A stretch of 64,000 nt of DNA from Pyxicephalus adspersus. Taxonomy: Eukaryota > Chordata > Amphibia > Anura > Pyxicephalidae. The position numbers were made by a program, and so were the translations under genes. Shown here in pieces: positions 22,613-36,596 of the stretch. The stretch is from assembly GCF_032062135.1 (NCBI RefSeq), contig NC_092860.1:132542626-132606625 (forward strand), read 5' to 3'. The notes beneath the pieces are model-generated. The model was given only the letters and a program-made list of their open reading frames with translations, ran no database searches and was not told the DNA's origin. Position 1 is the stretch's first letter, and the number at the start of each line of letters is the position of its first letter.

Positions 22613-25600
22613 CTCAGTGATATTGTCCCAAAAAGCAGGTCAGTAATGACAGCTTCATAGTTCTCTAATGACAGGTTTATTTAACCAGCAATATTTGGCC
22701 ATTGAAACATTTTATTAGGTAGTTTGATACCATCTACAAGTGCTGAGAGTCAGACCCAAAGTTACTTTTAGGAGTGTCTTTTCCTTTATAATATCTTTGT
22801 GTTACATCAGAATTCTTCAGTATTCATCAGTATTCTAAACTCCATCATACTTCCTCTGCTAAAACTACGTCCTCCCTGTTACATACCTCTATATAACTTT
22901 GATGTCACTTAATTTATTTCTAGAAGTGGCTGAAAGATAGGGAGTGCCAGGAGGGGGGAGCTCTTGTTTTATCAGTCATTCTGATAAATAAAACGTCAAA
23001 ACAGGCATCTGTTTTACAAGACAAGCCACGCTGCTAGTCAGAAGTTGTGCAACGTTTGGTTTTTCAAACTTATGTTAATACTTTAAACACATAATAGTAA
23101 TAATTTAATAATTAAATTATAAAAAAAAATGCTTTCATTACCCAACAACAAAATGTTTGCAATAGTTCACCAAGGAAGGATCAGGAGTGGAGTATTGTAT
23201 ACATTAAAGGACAGGACCTTTAACTAAACTATACCTAATCCACACTGCCATAGCTCCTTGCAGAACAAGCGTCATTCAGTTGAAATGAGAGACTTATCAG
23301 CTGGCACTGATAGCTGACAACCACTACATAGCAATGAATGGAGATTTTCTCTGTAAAGAACAACTGAACACACTCATGCAAAGCCTACCTGACTTAACCT
23401 CATTTTATCAACATATTGTTATTAAACCACAAGCATATATAAATCTATGTGTATATTGTTTCAACTTGGAATGTAATATAAAAATAAAACATAAAATTGT
23501 TGACCGTGCTTCAGTGAAAAGGTTATACCCGGCTTAATAACTCGGCCTCATAACTTATCAATTACCAATAAGCCTCAAGTCCAATTTTTTTTAACACAAA
23601 CATAAATATTTGGTTGTGTGTATGGTGAAGGCTATGTGATTTGTAATGATGCTTTAGCTTGATTACTTAAGCGCTTTATGTTCTCACTCTCCTCTGATTG
23701 CCCTAAAGTGCATTACATTAACTAAACGAAAGAGAACCATTAAGAATTTACTGGTTCAATTAACCTGAAAAAAGCCACTTCAGCTGCAGACATTTTATGT
23801 TTGGGGAAAATGTGAAAGAAATTCTATTAGGGGAAGTATGGCAGCTGCCACAGGCATTGCTAAAGGTCACAGCAACACATAATTTCGTTTGGATAGGATT
23901 TGATGGTTACTGCTGAAGAAGAAGGGTGGTGAGGTGATTGGAGTGAGTTTAGGACATCTGTATTCATACATACAGCACTTTCTACTCCCAAGGAATCAGT
24001 TACTCCACACAAAGGTGCAGTGCCGCATTGGGTCTAAAAATCAGCCTTGGCATATAACGGATAAAGGACCACATTCAAGTATGAAACTAAAATTGCAGGC
24101 TACAAAGCTAAAAAAATTGGTAAGTAAATCCTTATACTATATTGTATAATATAGAATCACTAAGCAATAACAGGCAACACCAGGTTCTTATATATTCTTA
24201 GGGGTATATTAGTATTCCTCCAAAAAATGTCTCCCTTGTGCAACCTATGAAGGATGGGCTTTGTATGCAAATACAGACTTTGTTTAAAGTCAGTGCTCAG
24301 TTACCTTATCCCACAATGCAATACAAGTGCCTTTCAAAGGTTTCCAGATCTATCTACATTTCATTGCAGGGCACACGAAAATGGCCATGCCATTGTGGAT
24401 CACAGGGTGTTCTCCGGTGTGTTTTGTCAGTGGTACAGTGAAAGTCAGTGTAGCACATAAAGCTAATTATCTGGGAAATTACAAGTTAGAAGTTCTGCAT
24501 CTACTTGGATAATTTGCAGACCTAAACAAAACATATGCCGCTAATAAAAAAGGAAAACCTATTTAGGTCTCTGTTTGCTCTTTGATAACAAGGAATCCAA
24601 AGCTTTATCTGGACAGCCAAGCAATTTACATTTTCAAAAGAAGAGCTTATATAGAGCTCAGTTTAGATATTTGTCTCATGACAAATTTCCATTAACCATT
24701 AAGGTTTGGTTTAGAGACGTTTTCAATTAGGATGCTTTATTATGGTTGGGTTATTCTAAAAAGGACCAGGACAGAGGTGGTAGCCCAGGGTGTTTCTAGG
24801 TTTGCTGTCACCAAAATCGGTAAAAGCAATAAATCCAGTAAGGTCAGCCAATACTAAACCCCACCATCTTCAAATTTACAAATGTACAAAGTGGGTAAAG
24901 AGTGCAGTGATGAATATACTAAATTACCACATGGTCCTCCATTGCATGAAGGATCAAAAGGTGCAAAAAAAACACCAGGGACAAAATTCTGTCCTATAGG
25001 TATTCTTCTTGTGAGGTATGCTAGGAATTCTTAGAAACTGAAAAAACCCAGGTTGCATAAACTGCTCTGACTAAACAGGATAGCAGTAATCCCCGGTCAA
25101 TATATCAATTAACTGAACCACCTGGATCATCATTACCTATTAACTTCTTCTTCAGTCTCTCCGAACTACAAGTCAACAGCTGCACACAGGAACAGCCACC
25201 ACTTGTTAAACACCATTGAAATATGAGTCTGTAACGCCATCAAATTTTTCATTCATTTTTAATGCTACAGCCAAGAAGGCGAACAAGAAAAAACACCCTA
25301 AAGTAAATTAAATTGCCCGTGTAAAAATATACCTGGTAAGAAATCATCATTGTCAATATCAGAAGCTATTTACGATTTCATTATGAATCACATAATAAGG
25401 CAGCCATGCCGTAAGTAAAGATGACTGAGCGTTATGTCAGACAGGAGTCAGGCAATGGATAAGGATTACACACGAATCAATATATCACTATTATCCACTT
25501 TCCTCACTGTGTTTTTACATGTGCCAGAATGTCTCTTCTACACGCAGTGACTTCGTTCAAGATTGTCAGTGAAGACAAATGGCTAGATCCCGTCACATGT

Positions 25601-26099
25601 TCAGACTCAATTTCATACACCATCAATGGTCACTCTGTGGCTAACAGGCCACCAAAAAACAGAAAGTGTCCTGCAACTGACAGCGAATGCTGGAATCAGT
25701 ATTACTTCCTCTCAGCTTTCCTGAGTTTTTTTCTTTTTTAACCAAATGTTATCAAATGTAGAGTGAAATGTAATCCATTTGTGTGAACCTTTGTATGCTT
25801 ACTTTTTTGTGTGTTCCTAATACAGTTCTGGTAAATACATTGGTGATATGCACATTTTCTCACCCCATGGCATCTAGTCAGATATCAGTACTGTGAAATC
25901 ATTTTAAACAATTTTAGTGTTATAAGATTGTTAAAGCTCACCTGTCATCAGAACATTAATTTTTGGGTGATAGGACTGCTTGATCCCTTACATTGTTGAA
26001 ACAGATTTTTTTGTGTCTTTTGTAATACTTATATAAAAGCAATACATCTTCTCCGTGTTTTCCGGGGTTCTTAATATTGTAAGGAGGATTGACAGGTGA

Positions 26100-26165
26100 C
26101 CATCCATGGGATCCTGGGATACCTATGTCATATATCCCAGGAAGCTGAGGGATTCTGCAGCGTGC
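26100..26165. repeat. Fold-back element related to 30802-30848
   Basis: Contains CCTGGGATA...TATCCCAGG as inverted arms and GGATTCTGCAGC. Its complement aligns with the hairpin at 30.8 kb. Confidence 0.55.
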
Positions 26166-26198
26166 TGGTGGAACCATCCAATCTCATTCTTTTTTTAA

Positions 26199-26275
26199 TG
26201 TACAGCGCTGCGTAATATGTTGGCGCTATATAAATCCTGTTTTTTATTATTATTATTAATAATAATATTAATACA
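26199..26275 (+). mobile_element. Short LINE-2-like 3' tail with ATT/AAT run
   Basis: TGTACAGCGCTGCGTAATAT and GTTGGCGCTATATAAATCCT followed by ATT then AAT repeats. It is almost identical over the core to the copy 700 bases to the right. Confidence 0.75.
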
Positions 26276-26899
26276 TTTTCTGCAAAATATAGTGTTTGAT
26301 GTTTTACATTTGTTAAATGCCCACTGATTATGTGGTACCTAATCTCAAGCATGGCAAGAAAGATATCAGATCTTGTAAAAATTCCTGCAGGCTCTTGGGA
26401 TATGTGACACAGATAGCTTCTGGGTCTGTGCATGTAACCTGGAAATGGGGAGTTTTTGTATTTTTGTCCTGAACGAATTTAGCTGCACATCAATTATTCT
26501 CAAGATAAAAATATTTCCTAAAGAAGAGAACCTTCATTACAAAAGCAGGTCCTTTCACATATTTGAAGAAAAGTAAGTCGCTATTAGCAAAAATGTAATT
26601 TTTGGGTTGACTTGAATTGGGTTGAACTTGTTAGCTTACCCTGCATGGGAAAAGGACAGATCCACTAAAATCTACTGGCACATGTACAGTATATAAGTTG
26701 GGGTAATGGTCTTCTATCAACAAGATAACATTTTATTTGTGACTTGAGTTTCTTGGTGACCCTTGTTGAATAACGGTACATTCATAGGCTCTAGCTGTGA
26801 ATGTGACAACTAATATATTGATACTTCCTGGATGCTCCATATACAGATACCAATGACTCTTATGTACACCAGGAGCAGGTGGAAGCAGAAGTGTTCATA

Positions 26900-26965
26900 T
26901 GTACAGCGCTGCGTAATATGTTGGCGCTATATAAATCCTGTTTAATAATAATAATAATAATTATA
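26900..26965 (+). mobile_element. Short LINE-2-like 3' tail with AAT run
   Basis: The same core as the copy at 26199 with an (AAT)n tail. Both start at the same place in the element, TGTACAGCGCTGCG, so they are similarly truncated. Confidence 0.75.
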
Positions 26966-28317
26966 TCAGTATCGTTTCAGTAAGGAACTCACCTGAGGAT
27001 AAGCGTTAAAATAGAAACAGCAAGTAAATGCACTGATATGATCTTCTTATCCCTCAGAAGAATTTTTGGCAGAGCAAGTCTTTGGTTTGGAAAAATAAGA
27101 ACATGTTCTAGCCCCTATACTGCCAAGATAAATCACTATTTAATCTATGTGGCCTATTATGTGTCACTGGCTTGTTTCATGCCATGGAAGTGGAGGGATA
27201 AGATGCTTTGTGATCAGTGTAAGGCTGCCAAGAAATGAACCGCATTGTAATAAAATGTTATAGTCACATGAATCAATTAAAAAACATTTTTTGAGCTGTC
27301 ATGTTTTATACATATTTCATATTTTCTAGGTTTAAAGTAAATGTGACGCTCTCCTCAGGCATTAAAGCTAACTTTATAAGTTAAATGCAGGCACCAAACC
27401 AAAATCTGGTTAAATGGTAACTGCAATAAAAAAATGATATAACATTTGATTGCTGCACTGTTGTGTTCTTAAGTGTTAAATAAATGCATATTTTTAGTTT
27501 ATTCTGTAGGCAGATATGAATTTAAAGTATAGCCAGCACATTGAAACTTAGATAGTGTATTGTTGCTGTACAGAACTCCCTACAAACTGCCTTTTTCTGT
27601 TCACAATTGAATCATTGATATTCCCAGATTTCTTTCTTTTTATAACAGAATTTATTTTATTGGATATTAAATGGAAAAGTGATTGGAGTCTATGGGATAG
27701 CAGTTTTATATTAGGCACAAATGGTTTAGGTAAGAATAGGGGAAGACTGTAAATGGAAAACTATTGCAGCCACTGCACATATAGGGGAAGGTAAGCTTGC
27801 ATCAAAATATATAAACTTTATGTGATTAGTTTATATATGTATTACCACCTAGTGTATTAGATTTGACCCAAAGCTGTCTCCTATGCAGCACCGCAGAATT
27901 CCCTCTGCTAGATGAGTAAAGAGAGCAGTTCATGCTATGATGCAGCTCTACTGGGCTCCACTGTCATCCAGCTCGGCTGTGCCAACTTTAGATTCTCACA
28001 TGTGTAAAGAACACTGCAACCACCTTGCTGCTTTTTAAATCAGCCTTCTTAGTTTTACTTGTAAAGAGTTAAAATGTTTATTGCATCTCTTAAAATATCT
28101 TTATGAAAAACAGGAGAGTGAGATTAGAAATCTCACTTTATGAGTACTACATGTAGGAATGATTTCCTGTGCAGAACTTCTGCTGGTATATTTTTTAGAA
28201 AGAGGTCAAAATATTGTTTGAATCCCATAAAACATTAGTTCTGTGGTATTAAGGTATGCACTGCATTACACAATGTCATAAACCCCAAACGACACAGCTC
28301 AACAGGAAAATACTTAC

Positions 28318-28389
28318 AGATTTTTAATATCTACCGCTCCACGGAACGCCTTTCTTGGGATGGCCTGGATCTGGTTTTCACTGAGGTCT
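28318..28389 (-). CDS. slit2: slit2 exon: LRR of domain 1 ([15 protein letters not shown]...)
   Basis: This 72-base exon encodes one leucine-rich repeat unit of SLIT2 domain 1, reading [18 protein letters not shown] and then VDIKNL with its last codon split. The minus-strand acceptor is a good pyrimidine tract ending TTTCTCTTTCTAG and the donor is TCT|GTAAGTAT. It starts with the third base of a Leu codon and ends two bases into the next, so both introns are phase 2, as for the other LRR exons here. By the human layout, recalled from memory, it corresponds to about exon 5. The three preceding exons (rest of the LRRs, LRRNT1 and signal peptide) are not found in the 35.6 kb to its right. The peptide appears identical to the mammalian one as I remember it. 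Confidence 0.93.
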
Positions 28390-30765
28390 CTAGAAAGAGA
28401 AATAAAAATAAAATGTGAATTTGCTGCATGAATATGTGGATAATTTTACAGGGGATTCAGATGTAAATGCTTGATGGTGCCAGGTCTATTTAGGTGAAGT
28501 TGACGTATTGGCTGGAATTTTTAAATTGCTAATCGGCCCTTACTAAGATTATGCATTATGCAGTACACTTCACCAATTACAATCCAAATCATATACAAAG
28601 ATAAGTTATTTCATTTATAGCAGTTCAATAACAATGTCCAAATCTATTGTCATTCAGCAAGGAATTCCAATAAAAGCTTTACTATTGTCCCTATTCTGAC
28701 CTAAGAAACAACTGAGCGACAACTGGGCTGATGTACTATATAGTAAAGTAAAATCACTTTAATTATTCTGCACTTATTGGTTACTCAAACATGATTTTGC
28801 TTTTTACATGACTGAATAATAAAAATACAATTTGTTATTAGAGATTCTCAACTCCTTTAGTGGCGCAACATTGGAGAACAACAGAAGTAGAAGTATTATA
28901 AAAAAAACACATTTTTGGTATAGTTACAATTATTATTAGACCAAAAGAGGAGAATCACAGAATCACACTTGGGTGAGATATGACCTGCATATGCATCCTG
29001 AAGGCTAATGTGACATATACAAACATATCTACTATATATATATATATATTTATAGATATATACACTTTTTAAATGGTAACTAGTATACTATTAATAATCC
29101 TGATTTGCAAAATAATGGAATGTTATTTTCGCCTTGCCAAAAAAAAGATGAAGAAGTAAAAAAAAAAATAATTACAACGAGATTATAGATTTTACATCTG
29201 CTTTTAATGCTGCACTTTGTCTCAAAAAACATACCATATGGGGATCTTTTCAAAAACTGTTACACACATTAAATAATTTATCCTGCATTACAATCCTCAC
29301 CCTAATTCACTATACCGTTTCAGGACAAAAGTAACTAAGTTATTGACTCTCCCTGATTGCCAAGGCAAGCCCCAGGTTTTATACATTTGTACCGGAAAAT
29401 ATTTGCCCTAGAAAGTCCATGTTTTCAGGTTCACCTAAGTGCATGATAAAATCTTTTCTTTTGGTAAATTAGATTTAATTCTTATCATATTTCCATTTTC
29501 AGTGGGCTCTTTAATTGATATTTATGGAAGACCAGCATTTTAAATTAAATAAAAAGTATTTTAAAAAGCAGTTCAGCAAGCGGTAATAAATCGGAGAATG
29601 CATTGTTCTATGTTTGTATTCTCAGGCTCACCAGCAAAGTGTCCCTGGAAATTACCTAAAATGCTGCCAACTATGAAGAACCCTTAAAATACAACCGTAC
29701 TGCATGAAAAATATAAATGATCAGGAATTCTGGTGTAATTAGTAGATGGATGTTAGTTAACTTTGCCTATTTACCGTAGGAGGCATGTCTAATAGAAAAC
29801 AGCAAACGTTCTATTTTGTAGATGTGCATTGAGTCATTTAGCAAATGCACTCTGACTGTGCTGGGCTGACAGTCAATCCCATAACTGAAGGAAATAATGA
29901 CCTTCAGCCGTTCAGATGTCAATTTGATTTATAGGCTCCTTTTAAAAAATCCATGAGGGCCACAAGTCTGTAGTATATACTTAGTACAGCCTGATGAATT
30001 TACGACCAAATCATAACACAATGCAAATGCTAATCAGAAACACAGAAACATAGAACTGTGAGCGGTCTCCATTCCTGATAGCCGGCCTGGGTGAACATAT
30101 GTTAATTGTTACATGTCACGCTGCTGAGCAGATGTATAAAACATTAAAGTTATGTACTGTATTACGCAATGTAGACATTTCCAGTACGCTTCCGGTTCAC
30201 AAATACTTTTGCCAGCATTGGACCAAAAATCTAAGGAAAGATCTGACTGGTTGTTTTTGGCAACACAAAACATTTTTCTCAATAAACACTAAAAAAAAGG
30301 TTATGCAACACTGCTAGAACAAGAGCCAATGGAACCAGTGATAACAACAGATTAAAAGGACCTTTTCATGTATTATCTTGAGTGCAAATTTTGTTTTTCT
30401 TTAATTTTTAATGTGACTCTTAGATTTTTACAAGCTGCTCTTCTATATTTTTTTTATCAAAAATAGAAAAAAATACAAGGAGTAGAAGAGAACTAAATGT
30501 GGGTAATAGAAATTCACCACATTGAGAACAGTGCATTTGCTAAAACTGACAAAGTATCTACCATACAGACAATGGCATGGTTTCCACATAGTTGGTTGAC
30601 CGATAAGCTGCCTTCAGAGTATCTCTATACTTTAAGGCTTTTGAAGAGTATTAAGAATATTATTTTCATAAAGATGAGTGTTTTTTAGCTCATTGCATCC
30701 CCCATGTCAGAAAAACACTAGTATTATGTCTTTTTTTTAAATTTTCGACTGTCCTACGGCCGTGT

Positions 30766-30848
30766 TTCTTGCCTAAGCAAGAATGACGTATCCTATGTCA
30801 TCTGCAGCCTCCTGGGATATACATATCATAAATCCCAGAAGGCTGCAG
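30766..30848. repeat. Fold-back element with two hairpins
   Basis: TTCTTGC-CTAA-GCAAGAA (30766-30783) is a perfect 7-base stem. CTGCAGCCTCCTGGGAT (30802) pairs, with one mismatch, with ATCCCAGAAGGCTGCAG (ending 30848). The second hairpin is related to the one at 26100-26165 in inverse orientation, so this is likely a small dispersed element. Confidence 0.6.
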
Positions 30849-33800
30849 ACGTTAAGTCGGAGCACAATATTTACAAGTTTTCACTAAAGCTTAAGTACTG
30901 CTGACATGCCAACAAAAGTAAAAGCAACAAAAATAATGGTTAAAGAGATCTCCACATGCTTAGGATGTGAAAAAGCTGAAGTAGAAGTCAGCTTCCAATA
31001 CTGCATGATCGAGCATTGCTGTGTGATAAAAGGAAGGCAGGAAGAAACCTTCAGCTGCAGGCTCAGAGTACTTGTAAGTATGTATGTTTCAGTTATATTG
31101 TAATATGATTTATTGTATATACATGTAAATGCATAAACACTAGATTTCTAGCAGATCCAACAGGTATTTGTCTGTGCTGCATTTTTATACTTGGAATGTT
31201 GTCATATACTGAAAGGGCAATAGAAATACTATAGAGGGAAGGTACCAGTCTTATTACTATTTCTCTTAAGCTTTAAAACAAATACATTTACAGAACGACT
31301 GGAGCCCCCAAGCTTGTATCCTATCCCCCATTGGGACATTACAAAATGGGAACAGATATATATTACAGATTTATATTACATATAAAATAAAAAAGTCTTC
31401 ATTAACAGAAAAAACATTCACATAGTGTATCTCCAATTCCTTTTCTTATTATTTTTCCTAATAAGAAAGTTAAAGGTTTTCTTAAACATTTGATAAAATG
31501 ACTGAGAATTCCTAACAGCATGCTGACACCTGTAGCTACTCAGCAGTAAAAAGTTCCCATGAATGAAGCCCACGTATTATTTTTTATTGCCAGAACTACA
31601 AATATTTATAAAAAAAAAATTTGCAAGGCAATTTGATCCATTCTTATAGCCTGTCAACATCTCTGCTAATGATACTGCATTTTATCTACATAGTAATAAA
31701 TATAATTACAAGAAACGGTATGGACTGCCAGTACATCATTTTTTTCATAGATTTCCCTTCTCTAAAGCTTTTGTTCCCTGTGCAGCATTTGTTTGTTCCC
31801 TATTTAGGAGACGAAGAGAACAAGACTTGGAAAGGGCTTTTGTGAACTATCGTAATTCATACAGGTCTCTAAAAGTCTGATCAGAGCATTTAAAAGATAA
31901 GGCCAATGCTTTCTTTGTAATGTGTGGTCTAGTATTGCTTAGTGTTGCATTGAGTTATGCATGAAGATTTAAGAGAAGAAGACAAAAATCATTTGTGGAA
32001 CCTTTTGATCTGGTCGTTTTAATTGATAGGATGTCTAAAATAAGGGCTTCATGCAGTACAAACAAATTGCCTGAATAAATCCAATAACATTGTTGGAAAA
32101 ATACAAGTATTTTCAGGCTAATCATATGGTTTATGGTGCAGCTCATTCTGAAATGACCAATAAAATGTTCAATTTCCTGACCACCTTTTTTATTAATGTC
32201 AACCTACAAAACCCTTCAGTTGTGACACAGATTCACAATGCTGAAACTATTTTTTTTAAATAAATCAAGATTCATCCATCTATGGCTAGTTTACGAGAGC
32301 AGATGAATGTCAGTGCACTCACGGCACGGCTGTAGAAAAAAGAAAGAACTACCAGTCACACACTTACCTATACATAGGAAAAAATATAATAGCTTCCTAT
32401 GGGCAATGCCTTTATTTCTCTTTTCTTCAGCTTTTAAACTTAGGGATGGGTGTCCATCAATGTGACAGTTACAAGATTCCCATTTTCCCGCTGTGAGACG
32501 CTGACACTATTACGTGTAATTATTATTCTACAGCATATGGAAAGTAACAGAAGTCAAGACATACATTACACTTTGTTGTAAAATAGAGGAAAGAGCATAT
32601 GTTGTGAGATGTTCTGCTCCTCTGCACTGTACACTCAAAACAGAGAGATAATGTCTTGCAGCTCATCTCAGTAGGCCTGTCAGACAATAAGGGCCACTAG
32701 CTATTATTCTAAGCTATTGCATAGAGTAATTACAATAATGTCCTTGCGGTAATGCCATCTTATTTATAGATTCATTTATGACTTTCCTTTAAATGCTGCT
32801 TCAGCATTCTAAAAAAGAATGAGAACTTAATTATGTAAAAGAAAAAAAGAAAAGAAAGCAAGCCAATTCCTCATTGTGTTCCAGTTTGTGTTTCAAAGGG
32901 ATGTACCATCTACTATGGAGGAGCAATAAATCTTTGGGAGATGGCAACCTGCTTGCAAATTTAATTACCAGTAATTTTATTCCCCCCTCTACGGTTTAAC
33001 CTTCCTAAAAGTCTGCCAGTACTCTCATAAATTTCCAGTTCCATCCACTTGTTCGAAGCCCAGACTAATGGTTAATGACTTATGCGTCCCCATATCATTC
33101 AAGGGAGGGGGGTGGGGGCAAAATTGCTGAAACACTGCTGGGAAGAGACATAGAGAGCTGATGTAGTTTTCTTTTCCAAAAGACTCTCATAAGATGGCAC
33201 GATAAAATAATGCTCCGTGATGGAAAACGCTGTAATTTCCCACATGTGATAACGTAGAAAAGACAGGGGTCAAACTATGATTTAATTTAGCTTGTAAAAA
33301 AAAGCAGAAGGATGCAGTAAAAGATTAAAAAAAAGGTGTTTGAAAAATATGGATGCGATAAAATTTTAAAGTCAAGAAAAGCTAAACCACTCAAGCCAAT
33401 AAAATCTATTTGATACATATAAAAGAAAGGTGAAAGACTTATACATTTACTATGCAGCAAAAAATGAATGACGTCACACTACAAAGCTTATTTACCAAAA
33501 CATAAAACACGTATGAAGTACTACATATATGCTAACCTATGAAAAACAATTTTTTTACTCATATTACTACAGTATACTTAATATTTTTTATGGATATCCA
33601 CATTGTTGCCTTCACATGAGCCAATGGCTAAGCAAGGAACATTATTGAAGATTTGCTTTACCATTAAAGACAACCTATACTAAGAGAATATAGAGAATGT
33701 TAGTTACCTGGTTATCATAGCAATCCTATCCCTCAAAATTTCATTTCCCTTTCTAATCTGTATGCTTGTTACAGATTAGTAACTAAGAAATGATTGAAGA

Positions 33801-36489
33801 TGAAAATAGCTTCTTCTACTTCTACTTCTCAAAAGATCAGTAATGGTGGCCAAATGTTGAAGGACATCATTCCTATCTGAGCCGGTTGGACATCCTATTC
33901 TAAAACCGTGGCTATTATTTAGTAGTTGTTCATCTTCTTTGTGGATACAGGAGCCACCACTTTTCTGTGAAGGGGATGTGTTTGTGGAAAGGTCAAGTGC
34001 CGACATTAAATGTTAGGATCAGTCGGCATCCAATTCATTCTAAAGGTGCTCACTTATGTTGAGGTCTGGGATCTGTGTTTTTTCCTCCAAGCTAAACAGA
34101 TCAAAATGTTTATGGAGCTCTGATTAGGGTGCACAAGGAGACAGTCATGTTGGAACAGAAAAGAAGTCTTGCCCAAACGATTGCAATAAAATTAGACACA
34201 AATGTGTACAATGTCTTTTCATGAAGTAGAATTAATAGTACCATGCTCTAGTAACATTTGAACTTTTGGAGGGATGCTCTATGTACTTCTAGTTGTATTT
34301 ATTTATTTAATTATTTTGTACAGTTAGACCTCAACCGCGTAACCTTGGACTTCAAATCTTTCAGATTTGAAGCTCGGATAGGAGAATCTAAATGGCTAAG
34401 CATCTGGGCAATTTGAATGGCTTTAAATGTCCATATTAGCTCCCATCACCTATTTATAATCAAAGTAAGAGAAATAAGGACATTTCAAATGGACCGAAGA
34501 ACTTGCATATGTCCGGCTCTAGGTACACCACAACCTGCACGAGCAGCACACATCCGATGCCGCGTACTCTGTATACACTGCCTAACAAGCTGTCACAGCA
34601 GACATTGATTATAGAGTTAAAACACAGATTGATATTATTGAACCAGCTTTTCAGTTTTATAACATATACAGCACTTTGCATAATTAATCTTCAGCTATAA
34701 TTTAACATTAGATTAGTTTAACAGGTATTTTTAGTCGTTTTCATTAAAATTCTTTTACATTGAAGATTGCAGAGATTCTTCCACAGATTTATGTACATAA
34801 TCTTGTTCTTTTCTATGATCAAAACTAATTGAATGAGACTTCACAAAAATCCTTGCTTCCATTATCTGACGTGCTAGTAATGAAACTCACAATGTCATAG
34901 ACCAAAGTATACTACATGTCTGCAGATCCTGATTAAAAATTATTTTATTTTCCAGAATCTATTCTTGTTCCCTTGTCGCTGATTGTGTACCCTGGGGTTT
35001 TGTACATAAAAACTAATGCAAAGGTTGTTGGATATCTGTTCTTTGCTGTATGTATTGATAAAAAAAATAAAAATGATTCTCACAAATCTAATCTGCAAAA
35101 CCAAACATCTGGATCTGGTGTTAATATATATTCCTGACTTGCAATTCCCAACTCAATCTGTACACCCACAAATTTGTAAATGACCTTGGAATTTTTTTTA
35201 ACATATCTTATACTTTTGCTCTTGTTTTCTTGTATCAGACATAACACACCATTTTGATACACACAAGAATATCACATCTTTATTCCATTCTATCCTATTC
35301 TATCTACAAAGTAGGTTTTCATTTCAAGACTCCTGCCATCCAGTGGCCATATGAAGTGCTGCATTTATCTTCTACCTGCTAGGATATTCACGCTTTACAA
35401 ATCAATGCTACAAATCATACATACACTACATTTAAAGAAAGCTGCCTACAAGTTCCTGGCTGAGACAACACTTTGAAGAATTAAACAAATAGTGAAGGCT
35501 ACCTGTACAATGTCACCTAAAAAATAAAGATCAACCACACATCTTGCGAATGGACAATTAAATCTACAAAATAAAAAAACTTAACCCATCTAATCATTTT
35601 AAAAAGACACCAACAATTCTCAGCCGCAAAGATCAATAAGGTTTTTTACACATATACAAGAATAGGATTATTTGATTGAAACGCTTCACAGAATATTACA
35701 ACCAGGACTAAAGATGAAAGAACGTGTGGCAGCAACAGAGAGCTAAATACATATGAATAAACTACCCTGATGATTTATCTCATATGTTCATTGCATATTC
35801 TCCTGGGGTTCTGCTCATCTAGGGACTAGGTACTACCCAGACCCCACTTAGGAACAATAGATATTTATGTTCACTTTCCAAATTAGGTTCATTTTTAAAT
35901 GAATGGTCTTTTAGTTCAGTAAATGAGATTCACTTTAATTACTCAATGAAGCAAAATTCTTACACATGTTCTTGCACATACACTATATACATTATTCTCT
36001 ATACATTTTTGAGTTTTAATAAACAGTAGATGTAGTTCCTAAATTAGGTGATATTTAGTTTATTAAATACCTCCTGTACCCTAAACTATTTCCATTATTT
36101 GGTTTATTAAAATACTTGTTTTCAGTTTTGTAACCCTTTAATGTAATTGAGTGCTGACAATCTCCTAACCATCTTTGCTGCCGCTTCCTGTCTATATGCA
36201 TGTTCACCAGCAACAGCTCCACGGCACTTCTTAGGGTGGAGAAAAAAGTGGGTGATGCTGGCATAATGCATTTTAAATCATTCACCTGCAGTCTGCAACT
36301 AAAGCCTGTGTGACCTGTGCACAATGCAAGAACACTATTGGGACAACGTGTTGTCCCCTACCATAGGAAGTGGAAGAACTTTCATATGCATAAGATAATA
36401 TTTTAATTAATGCTGTCATATTTTGTTTTAATTATATTAATAAAGCTTAAATGAGATTTAAGACTTAAGATGTTTAGATGTAGACCTAA

Positions 36490-36596
36490 CTAGATTGTAA
36501 GCTCTTTGGGACAGGGTCCTCTTCTCCTGTGTCACTGTCTGTATCTGTCTGTCATTTGCTTCCTAAAATGTTGGCGCTTAATAAATATAAGAACAA
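36490..36596 (+). mobile_element. LINE-2-like 3' end
   Basis: AGATTGTAAGCTCTTTGGGA, then a CTGTGTCACTGTCTGTATCT block and ATGTTGGCGCTTAATAAATA. This is the classic tail order, with small internal deletions around the GTACAGCGC block. Confidence 0.7.

Larger units (their letters stand above)
16868..28317 (-). other. slit2: slit2 intron between first and second repeat exons of this window (11,450 bases including gap)
   Basis: Canonical boundaries. It contains LINE-2-like fragments at 18499, 22339, 26199 and 26900, the assembly gap 21626-22215, a fold-back element near 26100 and a short duplication at 20009-20073. The true intron length depends on the gap size. No other gene is seen. Confidence 0.8.

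Noticed and set aside
574..28389. Assignment to slit1 or slit3 instead of slit2
   Set aside because: [13 protein letters not shown] in the cap and [16 protein letters not shown] in the repeat match SLIT2 as remembered. SLIT3 has RRTVGQFTLCMAP and KAIPAGAFTQYKKL; SLIT1 has LELNGIKSIPPGAF.
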